DNA from: CAWUFC02 sp963921335
GTDB taxonomy: Bacteria; Pseudomonadota; Gammaproteobacteria; Pseudomonadales; Halieaceae
Assembly: GCA_963921335.3 (NCBI GenBank)
Contig: CAWUFC020000001.1
Span: 2,232,001 to 2,296,000, forward strand
DNA: 64,000 nt
Reading direction: 5' to 3'
A program made the translations under genes and the position numbers. Position 1 is the stretch's first letter. Each line of letters starts with the position of its first letter. Of the stretch, positions 25,649 to 34,940 are shown one piece after another. Under the pieces are notes generated by a model. The model was given only the letters and a program-made list of their open reading frames with translations. It did not search any database and had not been told where the DNA came from.

Positions 25649-26140
25649 TCAGCTCTTGCGCCGTATGCCCAGTTTGCGACCGACGCCTTCCACTGTAGGC
25701 GCTGCTTGGGAGCGCTCCAGTTCCTTTTGAAAGCTTTGCAGGAGTTCCTCGCTGAAGCTGGTGCTGCGGCGCGTCGCCATATCGATGTACATGGTCAGGC
25801 ATTCGTTGGTGGCGGCCAGGTAGTCTTTGTCGACGTTGTAAAGGCAGTGAAAGTAGTGCAGTCGTTTGTGGTCGTAGTCGACCAGGCGGGTTTCGAAGCG
25901 CAGCTGATCGCCTTCGAACACCTCTTGCAGGTAATCGATGTTGCTGCCCAGGGTGAAAGTAGAGTGGTTGTGCTGGTTCTTGTGTTCCAGCCCAATTCCC
26001 AGATAATCAAAGTAGCCATCGGTGGCGATCTCGTCGAAGGCGACGAGGTAGTAGCCCATATTCATGTGGCCGTTATAGTCGATCCAGGTGGTCTTAACCT
26101 CGCTGGTGGCCGTAAAAAGACCGGTGTCTGTCATGGTCAT
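25649..26140 (-). CDS. Acyl-CoA thioesterase, 4HBT (hot-dog) family
   Basis: The product has about 163 residues from the ATG at 26140 (TTG at 26143 and ATG at 26134 are alternatives). The hot-dog pattern is clear: TTWIDYNGHMNMGYYLVAFDEIATDGYFDYLG, with the conserved D-x-N-G-H-M-N region holding the likely catalytic Asp, then RFETRLVDYDHKRLHYFH. Similar domains act on carnitine- or betaine-CoA-type esters. It is divergent from the CoA-transferase gene and lies 8 bases upstream of glpD in the same direction. Confidence 0.82.
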   Translation of the reverse strand: MTMTDTGLFTATSEVKTTWIDYNGHMNMGYYLVAFDEIATDGYFDYLGIGLEHKNQHNHSTFTLGSNIDYLQEVFEGDQLRFETRLVDYDHKRLHYFHCLYNVDKDYLAATNECLTMYIDMATRRSTSFSEELLQSFQKELERSQAAPTVEGVGRKLGIRRKS

Positions 26141-26156
26141 CAAATCCAGTAATAGA

Positions 26157-26162
26157 TATAAT
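26157..26162 (+). promoter_or_regulatory. Consensus -10 element upstream of the CoA-transferase gene
   Basis: TATAAT occurs exactly in the short AT-rich gap between the thioesterase and CoA-transferase genes. The stretch continues as ATGATATATC, a small near-palindrome that could be an operator. No convincing -35 hexamer is visible at the usual distance, so an activator may be needed. Confidence 0.4.
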
Positions 26163-26193
26163 GATATATCTTTAGTATTAACGAGGACGAAAC

Positions 26194-27393
26194 ATGTCTG
26201 AATCAGCAGCTCGCCCGCTTGATGGTATTCGTGTGGTTGAACTGGGCCAGTTACTGGCCGGTCCCTTCACTGGCACCATATTGGGCTATTTTGGCGCCGA
26301 GGTCATCAAGGTTGAGCCGCCCGGCAAGGGCGACCCCATTCGTGGTTGGCGCATTGTCGAAGATGGCACCGCCCACTGGTATCGCAGCCTGGGGCGCAAC
26401 AAGAAAAGTGTGACTCTCGATTTAAAGACCGAGCGTGGTCGCGAGCTGGTGAAAGAACTGCTCAAGACTGCCGACGTGGTGGTAGAGAACTTTCGCCCCG
26501 GTGTGATCGAGAAGTGGGGTCTGGGTCCTGATGATTTGAAAGCCGATAACCCCGGCCTGATCTATGCCCGTATTTCGGGTTACGGCCAGACCGGCCCCTA
26601 CAGCCACAAGCCTGGCTACGCCTCCGTGACTGAGGGATTTTCCGGTTTCCGCTATCTCAATGGATTTCCCGGTGAGCCGCCAGTTCGTCCGAACCTCAGT
26701 ACCGGTGACACTCTGTCAGCCATTCACGCGGCGCTGGGCGTCTGCCTGGCACTGCTGCAGCGCAATCGGCCTGGCGGTGGCGAAGGGCAGGTGGTGGATA
26801 TCGCCCTGTATGAATCCATGTTTAACCTTATGGAAGGCGTGGTGCCGGAATTCTCCGGTGCAGGTGCCATTCGCGGCGCTTCGGGTACAACTGTGACCGG
26901 GATTGTGCCGACTAATACCTACACCTGTGGTGACGGCAAGTACGTGGTGATCGGCGGTAATGGTGATGCCATCTACAAGCGCCTGATGACTGCGGCGGGG
27001 CATCCGGAACTGGCAGACCATCCCGAGATGCAGGACAACGAGGGCCGGGTCAAACACGAGCCCACCATCGACAAGGCGCTGGCGGAATGGTGTGCGGCAC
27101 ACCCCGCGCAGCACATCATCGACACGCTTGAGGAAGAACGCGTGCCGGTGGGTCTGATCTATAACGTGGAAGATCAGATGAACGATCCCCATTACCAGGC
27201 TCGGGGTATGTTTGAGCAAGTGGATATCAACGGCAAGCAGCTGGATATTCCTGCGATCACCCCGATCCTGCACGGCACCCCTGGCCGTACCGACTGGCCC
27301 GGTGGCCCCGTTGGTGAGCACAATGAGGAGATTCTCGGCGGTGTACTCGGCTTGAGTGAGGAAGAGATCTCAGCGCTTTCCTCTTCGGACTAG
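26194..27393 (+). CDS. CaiB/BaiF family CoA-transferase (class III)
   Basis: The protein has 399 residues with a GAGG ribosome site upstream. Signature segments are LDGIRVVELGQLLAGPFTG, FGAEVIKVEPP, GDPIRGWR, RNKKSVTLDL and the catalytic-Asp region NLSTGDTLSAIHAAL. Class III transferases move CoA between carboxylic acids through an aspartyl-CoA thioester, typically in degradation of carnitine, oxalate, bile acids or itaconate. The substrate here is not evident. The divergent thioesterase is a plausible partner. Confidence 0.9.
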   Translation: MSESAARPLDGIRVVELGQLLAGPFTGTILGYFGAEVIKVEPPGKGDPIRGWRIVEDGTAHWYRSLGRNKKSVTLDLKTERGRELVKELLKTADVVVENFRPGVIEKWGLGPDDLKADNPGLIYARISGYGQTGPYSHKPGYASVTEGFSGFRYLNGFPGEPPVRPNLSTGDTLSAIHAALGVCLALLQRNRPGGGEGQVVDIALYESMFNLMEGVVPEFSGAGAIRGASGTTVTGIVPTNTYTCGDGKYVVIGGNGDAIYKRLMTAAGHPELADHPEMQDNEGRVKHEPTIDKALAEWCAAHPAQHIIDTLEEERVPVGLIYNVEDQMNDPHYQARGMFEQVDINGKQLDIPAITPILHGTPGRTDWPGGPVGEHNEEILGGVLGLSEEEISALSSSD

Positions 27394-27429
27394 CCAGCTC
27401 TTTGGGGCGGTCTGCTGATTAGGCAATAA

Positions 27430-28374
27430 TCAGTCGGCCGTCTCCGTCTCTTCGGGGGCAGCGTTGCCTGATGCGCGGGCAGCACGCAGTACCGCGTCAC
27501 CTGCAATATTAATGCGCAGGTCCACCTGGTTAACCGTGCGTTTGAGCTCTGCTTCCTGTAACGCCTTCAAAAAGCTCGGTTCTGCCACCACGTCCGGATG
27601 GCTCTGCCCAATCAGTAGCATCCCCTCAGTCATCAGCTTGAGCCCTTCTGCACGCTGCTCATCCAACGCCAGCGCGTAAGCGTTGATGGCCATGTCTTCG
27701 GTAAACCGAATTTCAAATAAGGCTGTCTCCAGAACGGGCAGGGTGCTGCTCTGCTCTCCGGTAAAACTGGCGCCTTCACGCAGTACCGCTGCAATCTCTG
27801 CATTGTTGTTGGCCAGTGTGGTGACTGCCTTGGGGATATCCGCGGACGAGCTGTTCCGTGTTTGCCAGCTTGAGAGCATCGCTTCCATCTTGACGCGATC
27901 TCCCAAGGCAATCAGGTTGTCTGAGAGCAATGCCGCCAGTTGAGCATTTCCCTCGCGATCCTCGAAGGCATTGACCTGAATAACCCCCGGATAGGTGATG
28001 GGAGTCTCGTCCTGGTCGAGTCGTTGCATACGCTTGGTAACTCGCTTGGGTTTAAATGCACCCTGGAACACCATAACGCCCTGGTCGTTGGCATCATTCC
28101 CCACCCAGATCTGATCGATCTGCTTGAGGTTGAAGCCAAAGGCAGCCCCTAGGAACCAGTTGATCCACGTGTAGTTTCTACGCAGGTCGACCAACAGCTC
28201 CCCGCCTAACGGAGAGGCCATGACGGCCTGTAAGTCCGCCCTGATATAAGTGGCTGTGTCTTCTGGTAGCGAGGCTGCCAGTGAGTATGGTGCTTCTGAT
28301 TCGGCCTGGCTCAGGCCCGGCGTTATTACTAGCACCAGGCTCAGGCAGATTGCGCTGAAAACATTGTGCTTCAT
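27430..28374 (-). CDS. Exported protein of unknown function
   Basis: The product has 314 residues with a signal peptide (about 1-25, ending GLSQAES). The mature part is rich in helix-forming and acidic residues with no cysteines or recognisable active site. Segments such as LPEDTATYIRADLQAVMASPLGGELL and LDEQRAEGLKLMTEGMLL resemble proteins that report on, or chaperone, periplasmic components, but I assign no family. It stands alone between convergent and codirectional metabolic genes. A REP-like palindrome lies just upstream of its start. Confidence 0.6.
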   Translation of the reverse strand: MKHNVFSAICLSLVLVITPGLSQAESEAPYSLAASLPEDTATYIRADLQAVMASPLGGELLVDLRRNYTWINWFLGAAFGFNLKQIDQIWVGNDANDQGVMVFQGAFKPKRVTKRMQRLDQDETPITYPGVIQVNAFEDREGNAQLAALLSDNLIALGDRVKMEAMLSSWQTRNSSSADIPKAVTTLANNNAEIAAVLREGASFTGEQSSTLPVLETALFEIRFTEDMAINAYALALDEQRAEGLKLMTEGMLLIGQSHPDVVAEPSFLKALQEAELKRTVNQVDLRINIAGDAVLRAARASGNAAPEETETAD

Positions 28375-28401
28375 GGTGTGATTATGAATTCTCTTACAAA
28401 T

Positions 28402-28441
28402 GGGGTCAGAGGCGGACGCTTCGCATCTTCGCTCCGACCCC
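28402..28441. repeat. REP-like extragenic palindrome
   Basis: Arms GGGGTC (28402-28407) and GACCCC (28436-28441) are perfect inverted repeats enclosing a 28-base GC-rich core that itself contains the near-repeat CGCTTCGCATCTTCGC. GGGGTCAGA-type palindromes are a familiar class of extragenic repeat in gammaproteobacteria, often mobilised by REP-associated tyrosine transposases. No such transposase is in the window. It could also act as a weak bidirectional terminator. Confidence 0.45.
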
Positions 28442-28470
28442 GGTAAATGCTAAGACAGTGAGTCTCATCC

Positions 28471-29625
28471 TTATCCTTTGCCGAGCATGGTGCGTGCCAC
28501 CAGGTCGCGCATGATCTCAGAGCTGCCACCGTAAATACGGCGAATACGGGAGTCGGTGTAAAAACGGCTGATGGGGTACTCCACGGTGTAGCCGTAGCCG
28601 CCAAACAACTGCAGGCATTCGTCTACTGCGCGGCTGCACATCTCGGTAGAAGCGAGCTTCAGCACGGCCGCATCGTCGGTGGTCATCTCATCGCGTGTGT
28701 ATTTGTCAGTACATTGCTCGTAGAAAGCGCGGTTGATGGTGATGTCGGTTTTGACATCAGCCAGCTTGAAGCGCGTATTCTGGAACTGGGCCACACTCTG
28801 GCCAAAAGCCTTGCGGTCCTGCACGTAATCGACGGTCAGCGCCAGTGCACCTTCAGCTGCGCCAATAGACTCTGCAGCAATGCCGAGCCTTTCGCGGGGC
28901 AGTTCCGTCATCAGGATCACGAAGCCCTTGTTTTCCTCTCCCAGCAGCGCGTCAGCAGGCAGGCGCACGTCCGAGAAAAACAGCTCGGCGGTATCGGAGG
29001 TGTGCTGGCCAATCTTCTCGATTTTCTTGCCGCGTTCAAAGCCGGGCAAGGAGGTGTCTACCAGAAACAGCGAGGTGCCCTTGGCCCCCTTGCCGGGGTC
29101 GGTGATGGCGGCAACGATGACCAGATCTGCGTGGATGCCATTGGTGATAAAGATTTTTGAGCCATTGAGCACCCACTCGTCACCATCGCGAACGGCGTTG
29201 GTGCGAATACCCTGCACGTCTGAGCCAGCGCCCGGTTCGGTCATCGCCAGTGCGCCGACCACTTCGCCGCTGACCATTTTGGGCAGCCACTGCTGTTTTT
29301 GATCCTCGGTACCAAAATTCTTGATATAGGGCGCAACGATATTGGAGTGAATGCCGTAGCCTGAGCAAAAGCCGCCAATACCCATGCTGGAGAGTTCCTC
29401 AATCATGGCCAGGGTCACATGTACGCTGGTGCCGGCGCCACCGTATTCCTCGGGCATATCAGGGCACAACAGGCCCGCCTGACCCATGGTGTGCCACAGC
29501 TCTCGCGGCACAATATGGTCTTCTTCCCACTGCTCAAAATTGGGCAGGATTTCCTGTTCGAAGGCGCGTCGCGCCATGTCCCGAAACAGGGTGAGTTCTT
29601 CGCTGTGGATAGCATCCCCTGACAT
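28471..29625 (-). CDS. Acyl-CoA dehydrogenase
   Basis: This 384-residue flavoprotein is of normal length. FAD and substrate motifs include GALAMTEPGAGSDVQGI, VLNGSKIFITNG and ERLGIAAESIGAAEGAL. The catalytic Glu lies in GGYGYTVEYP near residue 350, the position used by short- and medium-chain and isovaleryl-type enzymes, followed by YGGSSEIMRDLVAR. It oxidises a fatty or branched acyl-CoA at the alpha-beta position and passes electrons to ETF. Chain length cannot be judged by eye. Confidence 0.92.
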   Translation of the reverse strand: MSGDAIHSEELTLFRDMARRAFEQEILPNFEQWEEDHIVPRELWHTMGQAGLLCPDMPEEYGGAGTSVHVTLAMIEELSSMGIGGFCSGYGIHSNIVAPYIKNFGTEDQKQQWLPKMVSGEVVGALAMTEPGAGSDVQGIRTNAVRDGDEWVLNGSKIFITNGIHADLVIVAAITDPGKGAKGTSLFLVDTSLPGFERGKKIEKIGQHTSDTAELFFSDVRLPADALLGEENKGFVILMTELPRERLGIAAESIGAAEGALALTVDYVQDRKAFGQSVAQFQNTRFKLADVKTDITINRAFYEQCTDKYTRDEMTTDDAAVLKLASTEMCSRAVDECLQLFGGYGYTVEYPISRFYTDSRIRRIYGGSSEIMRDLVARTMLGKG

Positions 29626-29751
29626 CTTTTAATCCTCTGTGAGTCGTCGATGTAAAGTCGCGCCATTCTGCGCTTTCAGCAGGCCTATCACAATATCTGT
29701 GGCGGACTTAATTGCGGCCGCTACGGACACAATCTGTACCCCTAAAAATGA

Positions 29752-29780
29752 CTTGCGCCCCGTATTTACTCTGGTATGTT
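29752..29780 (+). promoter_or_regulatory. Candidate promoter and operator before the aldehyde dehydrogenase gene
   Basis: TTGCGC near 29752 and TATGTT near 29775 are about 16-17 bases apart and could be -35/-10 elements. Overlapping the -10 is a perfect inverted repeat ATGTTG (29776-29781) / CAACAT (29789-29794) with a 7-base spacer, a plausible repressor site. Confidence 0.35.
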
Positions 29781-29826
29781 GACTGGCCCAACATATTTTC
29801 ACAGCGATAAAAACCGGAGAACTCCC

Positions 29827-31254
29827 ATGCGTGAATACACCCAGTTTTACATCAATGGCGAGTGGGTAGAGCCTAACAGCCCAAACAGCTTTGACGTGAT
29901 CAATCCCGCCAATGAGGAGGTGTGCGCGCACATCGCCCTTGGTAACGAAACTGATGTCGATAACGCCGTCCAGGCAGCCCGCGCTGCATTCGATACTTTT
30001 GGCTACAGCAGCCGTGAGGAACGTATCGAGGTGCTGGCCGCCGTTATCGAGGCCTATAAAGCCAACTACAACGACATTGCGGAAGCGATCTCCATGGAAA
30101 TGGGTGCGCCCACCAAACTGGCGGTTGAAGCCCAGGCCGGTTCCGGCATGGGTCACCTGGTGCAGGCCCTGGAAGTGCTCAAGAACTTTGAATTTGAAGA
30201 GGGCATTGGCCCCCACCGCGTGTTCAAGGAGCCGATTGGCGTTGTGGGTATGATCACCCCCTGGAACTGGCCGGTAAACCAGATCACCTGCAAGGTGGCA
30301 CCTGCCCTGGCAGTCGGTTGCACCATGGTGTTGAAGCCCTCTGAGGTGGCACCCCTGTCCGGTTACCTGTTTACCAAAGTGATGCATGAAGCGGGCGTGC
30401 CCGCCGGTGTTTACAACATGGTGAACGGTGATGGCCCCGGTGTGGGTACGGCACTCTCCAAGCACCCGGGCGTGGACATGATGTCTTTCACCGGCTCTAC
30501 CCGTGCGGGCTCCCTCGTGGCGCAGAATGCCGCCCCGACGGTCAAGCGCGTGACCCAGGAGCTGGGTGGCAAGTCACCCAATGTGATTCTGGACGACGCT
30601 GACCTGGAAGCAGCGGTGACGCGCGGTGTACTGCACATGTACACCAACACGGGTCAGTCCTGTAATGCACCCAGCCGTATGCTGGTGCCCCGGGGCAAGC
30701 TGGCCGATGCTGAAGCGATTGCCGCCAAGGTGTCTGAGTCAGTTGTGGTGGGCGACCCCACTGCCGAGGGCACGACCATGGGGCCGGTAGTCTCCGAGGT
30801 GCAGTTCAACAAGATTCAGGGCCTGCTGGAAAAAGGCGTAGAAGAGGGTGCCAAAGTGGTTTGTGGTGGCCCCGGCCGTCCCGATGGCCTGGACAAGGGC
30901 TACTTCATCAAGCCCACTGTGTTCTCTGAAGCCAATAACCAGATGACCATTGCCCGCGAGGAGATCTTTGGTCCGGTGCTGACCATGATTCCTTACGACA
31001 GTGAGGACGAAGCCATTGCCATCGCCAACGACACTGACTATGGCCTGGCGGGTTATGTACAGGGCGGTGATCTCGATCACGCCCGTAAAGTGGCTTCCCG
31101 AATCCGCGCGGGTAACGTGCACCTGAATGGCGCCAGCGCCGGCTTCGATGTGCCCTTTGGCGGTTACAAACACTCCGGTAATGGCCGCGAGTGGGGCTCG
31201 CACGGCTTTACTGATTACCTCGAAATCAAAGCGGTATCCGGCTACGAGGGCTAA
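29827..31254 (+). CDS. NAD(P)-dependent aldehyde dehydrogenase
   Basis: Starting at the ATG at 29827, after GGAG, gives 475 residues. Catalytic residues are visible: Glu245 in QELGGKSPN and Cys279 in TGQSCNAPSR. The NAD-binding stretch MITPWNWPVNQITCKVAPAL and GSTRAGSLVAQNA (Rossmann loop) are standard. It oxidises an aldehyde to the acid; the substrate is not evident. glpK follows after six bases, so a role in glycerol or glyceraldehyde metabolism is conceivable. Confidence 0.92.
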   Translation: MREYTQFYINGEWVEPNSPNSFDVINPANEEVCAHIALGNETDVDNAVQAARAAFDTFGYSSREERIEVLAAVIEAYKANYNDIAEAISMEMGAPTKLAVEAQAGSGMGHLVQALEVLKNFEFEEGIGPHRVFKEPIGVVGMITPWNWPVNQITCKVAPALAVGCTMVLKPSEVAPLSGYLFTKVMHEAGVPAGVYNMVNGDGPGVGTALSKHPGVDMMSFTGSTRAGSLVAQNAAPTVKRVTQELGGKSPNVILDDADLEAAVTRGVLHMYTNTGQSCNAPSRMLVPRGKLADAEAIAAKVSESVVVGDPTAEGTTMGPVVSEVQFNKIQGLLEKGVEEGAKVVCGGPGRPDGLDKGYFIKPTVFSEANNQMTIAREEIFGPVLTMIPYDSEDEAIAIANDTDYGLAGYVQGGDLDHARKVASRIRAGNVHLNGASAGFDVPFGGYKHSGNGREWGSHGFTDYLEIKAVSGYEG

Positions 31255-31260
31255 GCCGCA

Positions 31261-32751
31261 ATGGCGGCGTACATTCTCGCCATAGACCAGGGCACCACGG
31301 GTACCACCGTTGCCCTGGTTGACCGTCGCGGCCGATTACGCGGGAAGGTCAATTTCGAATTCCCGCAAATCTTTCCCCAGCCCGGCTGGGTTGAACATAA
31401 TCCCGATGACATCTGGGAGTCCACTCTCAAGGGCATTCGCAGCCTGATGCGCAAGAAATTGTGCAGGCCTTCCGAGATTGCCGCGATCGGCATCACCAAT
31501 CAACGCGAAACCTCTGCCATTTGGCATCGGGACACCGGTGATGCGTTTCACAATTCGATTGTCTGGCAGTGCCGCCGCACCACTGAGTTCTGCCAGGGCT
31601 TGCAAAAGGCGGGGCACGAGGACCTGGTCAAGCGTAAAACCGGGCTAGTGCTCGACCCTTATTTCTCCGCCAGCAAGTTCCGCTGGTTATTGCAGAACAC
31701 ACCCCGCATCAAGCCCGCCCTTAAAGCGGGCAAGGTGCTGGCGGGCACCATCGACAGTTACCTGGTCTGGAAGCTCAGTAATGGGGCTGCCCATGTGACC
31801 GATGTGTCCAATGCCTCGCGCACCTCGCTGATGAATATCGGTACCGGCAAGTGGGACAAGCAGATGCTGGAGCTGTTTGAAGTGCCCGGCGATATTCTGC
31901 CACGCATTGTGCCGTCGGCGGGTGTGATGGGAGTGACCGATGCAGTACCCGGATTGTCGGATGGCATACCCATAGCCGGTATGGCCGGGGATCAGCAGGC
32001 GGCCTTGTTCGGCCAGGCCTGTTTTGGTGCTGGTGACGCCAAGTGTACGTTTGGTACCGGTTCTTTCATTTTGATGAACACCGGCGATCGCCGTTTGAAG
32101 TCAAAAGCCGGCGTGCTCACCACGGTGGCCTGGCAGTTGCCCGGTGAGAAAAAGCTCACCTATGCACTGGAGGGCGGGGCGTTTGTGTGTGGCGCTGCCG
32201 TGCAGTGGCTGCGCGACGAGCTGCAAATGATCAAACGGGCGCCGGACATTGAAGCCCTGGCTGCAACGGTAGCAGACGGCGGCGGTGTTGATTTTGTGCC
32301 CGCCTTGACCGGACTGGGTGCACCCTGGTGGGAGCCTGAGGCTCGCGGCACGATCACGGGTCTGACTCGCGGTGCCGGCCGTGGCCATATTGCCCGTGCC
32401 ACTCTTGATGCCATGGCGCTGCAGAATGTCGATATTCTCAACGCCATGGAGAAAGACCTCGGCAAGCGTATGAAGCCCCTGCGGGTAGATGGGGGTGCTT
32501 GTGCCAACAACCTGTTGATGCAGATTCAGGCTGACCTGCTGGGTCGCAAATTAATCCGTCCGCACCTGATTGAAACCACCGTGGCCGGCGCGGCTTACCT
32601 GGCCGGTATTGGCGTCGGTCTATGGGCGGGTAAGAAAGATGTCTCTGCGGTGTGGCAGGCAGAGCGTGAGTTTGCGGTAGCCATGTCGGCGAAACAGCGA
32701 CAGCACCGCATTAGCCAATGGCACCAGTCGGTTGAGAGGGCGCGCCTGTGA
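31261..32751 (+). CDS. glpK: Glycerol kinase
   Basis: This 496-residue FGGY-family kinase is the usual length for GlpK. Landmarks: ILAIDQGTTGTTVALVD (phosphate-binding loop), NQRETSAIWHRDTG, SNASRTSLMNI, GMAGDQQAALFGQACF and GTGSFILMNTG. These are GlpK-type rather than xylulose- or gluconate-kinase-type motifs. It phosphorylates glycerol to glycerol 3-phosphate, the substrate of GlpD encoded at 24015-25640. It sits between the aldehyde dehydrogenase and PPOX genes with gaps of six and minus four bases. Confidence 0.93.
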   Translation: MAAYILAIDQGTTGTTVALVDRRGRLRGKVNFEFPQIFPQPGWVEHNPDDIWESTLKGIRSLMRKKLCRPSEIAAIGITNQRETSAIWHRDTGDAFHNSIVWQCRRTTEFCQGLQKAGHEDLVKRKTGLVLDPYFSASKFRWLLQNTPRIKPALKAGKVLAGTIDSYLVWKLSNGAAHVTDVSNASRTSLMNIGTGKWDKQMLELFEVPGDILPRIVPSAGVMGVTDAVPGLSDGIPIAGMAGDQQAALFGQACFGAGDAKCTFGTGSFILMNTGDRRLKSKAGVLTTVAWQLPGEKKLTYALEGGAFVCGAAVQWLRDELQMIKRAPDIEALAATVADGGGVDFVPALTGLGAPWWEPEARGTITGLTRGAGRGHIARATLDAMALQNVDILNAMEKDLGKRMKPLRVDGGACANNLLMQIQADLLGRKLIRPHLIETTVAGAAYLAGIGVGLWAGKKDVSAVWQAEREFAVAMSAKQRQHRISQWHQSVERARL

Positions 32752-33362
32752 GTGAGCAGTACCGGATTAGCGATGAATCGCAGCTGACTGAAATACTCGG
32801 CGAGGCTCACGAATTCATCCAGGAAAAAGTCCTCGATAGCCTGACGCCCATCATGCAGGAATTTATAGCCCGTGCACCGCTGATTATGCTGTCTACGCTG
32901 GACGAGCAGGGCCGCATCGACACCTCACCCAAGGGAGATGCACCGGGTTTTGTGCAGGTGGATGAGGGCGGCAATCTGCTGATACCCGATCGCCCCGGCA
33001 ACAAGATGGCTATCGGTTTTCGCAACCTGCTGAATAACCCTCAGCTGGGTTTGATTTTTGTCGTGCCGAACCAGCGTGAAACCCTGCGCGTCAAAGGCAC
33101 CGCGACGATCAGCCATGATCCTGCATTGTTGGAGCAGTTCTCTGCCCATGGCAAGCCTGCCTTGTTATGCACAAAAGTGGAGGTGACCGAGTGCTTCTTT
33201 CATTGCGGCAAAGCTATGATTCGCTCGCGCATGTGGAAACCCGAGCAATGGGTGAGCCACGGTGACAACCTGATGCAGAAGCAAATGGCTGAGGGTATGG
33301 GTATTGATGAGGCCCTCGTGGAGGAGGGCCTTGAATCCAGCTATCGGGACGAGCTGTACTAA
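32748..33362 (+). CDS. FMN-dependent PPOX-type flavoprotein (MSMEG_1061-like)
   Basis: The GTG start overlaps the glpK stop (GTGA). The 204-residue product has the split-barrel flavin-binding pattern of the pyridoxamine-phosphate-oxidase-like family: PLIMLSTLDEQGRIDTSPKGDAPGFVQV, LLIPDRPGNKMAIGFRNLLNNP and VGLIF-like LGLIFVVP. The RPGN segment is characteristic of the MSMEG_1061 type. Probably an oxidoreductase or flavin sensor; no link to glycerol metabolism is known to me. Confidence 0.8.
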   Translation: MSEQYRISDESQLTEILGEAHEFIQEKVLDSLTPIMQEFIARAPLIMLSTLDEQGRIDTSPKGDAPGFVQVDEGGNLLIPDRPGNKMAIGFRNLLNNPQLGLIFVVPNQRETLRVKGTATISHDPALLEQFSAHGKPALLCTKVEVTECFFHCGKAMIRSRMWKPEQWVSHGDNLMQKQMAEGMGIDEALVEEGLESSYRDELY

Positions 33363-33379
33363 ACCGATCAGCGGGTGGC

Positions 33380-34837
33380 CTAGATGCCGCCCATCAACAT
33401 GTACTTGATCTCAAGGTAGTCATCCATGCCGTACTTGGAGCCCTCGCGGCCCGAGCCGGATTCCTTCACGCCGCCAAAAGGTGCCATCTCGTTGGAGATG
33501 ATGCCCTCGTTGATACCGACGATGCCATAGTCCAGTGCTTCCGCGACGCGCCATACACGTCCGATGTCGCGGGTATAAAAGTATGAGGCCAGTCCGAACT
33601 CGGTGTCATTGGCCATGGCGATTACTTCCGCTTCGTCGCTGAATCGCACCACCGGCGCGACCGGACCAAAGATCTCGTTGCGAAACACCGCCATCTCGGA
33701 GGTGACTTCGGTGAGAATGGTGGGCTGGTAGTAGCAGTCTCCCAGCTCGTGGCGGCCGCCACCCAGGGCGACTTTGGCGCCCTGGCTAATGGAGGTCTGT
33801 ACCAGCTCGTCGACATCGTTGACGGCGCCGGTGTTCACCAGCGGGCCGGTGGTCACACCTTCTTCCATGCCGTTGCCAACCACCAGGGCCTGGGTGGCCT
33901 TAACCAGCTTCTCAACAAACTCATCGTAGACCGCATCCTGCACGAACATGCGATTCGAGCAGACGCAGGTCTGTCCGCTGTTGCGATACTTGGAAATGAT
34001 CGCACCCTCCACCGCGGAGTCTATGTCGGCATCATCGAACACAATGAAAGGGGCATTGCCACCCAGTTCCATGGAGGTTTTCTTGAGGGTGTCAGCACAC
34101 TGGGCCTCAAGCATCTTGCCCACCGGGGTCGAGCCGGTAAAAGTCAGCTTGCGCACCGTGGGGTTGGAGGTCAGCTCGCCGCCGATAGCGCTGCTGCTGC
34201 CAGCCAGTACGTTCAGAACCCCGGCCGGCACACCGGCGCGTTCTGCCAGCACTGCCATCGCAAAGGCAGACAGGGGTGTTTCTGTTGCGGGCTTGATTAC
34301 AATAGAACAGCCTGCTGCGAGCGCGGGCGCCGCTTTACGCGCGATCATGGCGTTGGGAAAGTTCCAGGGCGTGATCGCCGCGACCACGCCTACAGGTTGT
34401 TTGATACACACGATCCGCTTGTCCGGGGAAGGGCCCGGAATCACATCCCCATCGACGCGCTTGGCTTCTTCGCCAAACCACTCGACAAAAGCGGCGCCAT
34501 AGGCGATTTCGCCGCGTGACTCCGCCAGCACCTTGCCCTGTTCGGCGGTCATGATGATGGCCAGGTCTTCCTGGTTCTCCATCATCAGGTCAAACCAGCG
34601 ACGCAGGATTTGCGCGCGTTCTTTTGCGGGGCGCGCTTTCCAGCCCTGCATGGCCGCATCAGCCGCTTCGATGGCACGGCGTGTTTCCGCTGCACCGGCT
34701 TTCGCGATATCGATAATGGTGTCACCGGTGGCCGGGTTTTTAACCGGCAGGGTGGCGCCGTCGTCGGCGTCGACCCAGCTCCCGTTAATGTAGGCCTGGT
34801 GTTGCAACAGGCTGGGATCTTGCAGATTCAGCGTCAT
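33380..34837 (-). CDS. gabD: NAD(P)-dependent succinate-semialdehyde dehydrogenase
   Basis: The product has 485 residues. Motifs: ITPWNFPNAMIARKAAPALAAG, FTGSTPVGKML, catalytic Glu in MELGGNAPFIVFDDAD and Cys in NSGQTCVCSNR. The paired Cys-x-Cys and ELGGNAP are typical of GabD rather than generic aldehyde dehydrogenases. It oxidises succinate semialdehyde to succinate, feeding 4-aminobutyrate or related carbon into the TCA cycle. No gabT gene is adjacent. Confidence 0.9.
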   Translation of the reverse strand: MTLNLQDPSLLQHQAYINGSWVDADDGATLPVKNPATGDTIIDIAKAGAAETRRAIEAADAAMQGWKARPAKERAQILRRWFDLMMENQEDLAIIMTAEQGKVLAESRGEIAYGAAFVEWFGEEAKRVDGDVIPGPSPDKRIVCIKQPVGVVAAITPWNFPNAMIARKAAPALAAGCSIVIKPATETPLSAFAMAVLAERAGVPAGVLNVLAGSSSAIGGELTSNPTVRKLTFTGSTPVGKMLEAQCADTLKKTSMELGGNAPFIVFDDADIDSAVEGAIISKYRNSGQTCVCSNRMFVQDAVYDEFVEKLVKATQALVVGNGMEEGVTTGPLVNTGAVNDVDELVQTSISQGAKVALGGGRHELGDCYYQPTILTEVTSEMAVFRNEIFGPVAPVVRFSDEAEVIAMANDTEFGLASYFYTRDIGRVWRVAEALDYGIVGINEGIISNEMAPFGGVKESGSGREGSKYGMDDYLEIKYMLMGGI

Positions 34838-34940
34838 GATCGTGATTCCTGAATTGGGTAATGAAAGCTTTAAAAGTGTAGCGAATTATTCCGGCCCGTG
34901 GATGGGGCGACCATACCTCTAATTCGTTACAAGCGCTCGC

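Noticed and set aside
29629..30465. Open frame of 278 codons antisense to the aldehyde dehydrogenase gene
   Set aside because: His-rich, low-quality translation typical of a reverse-strand shadow.
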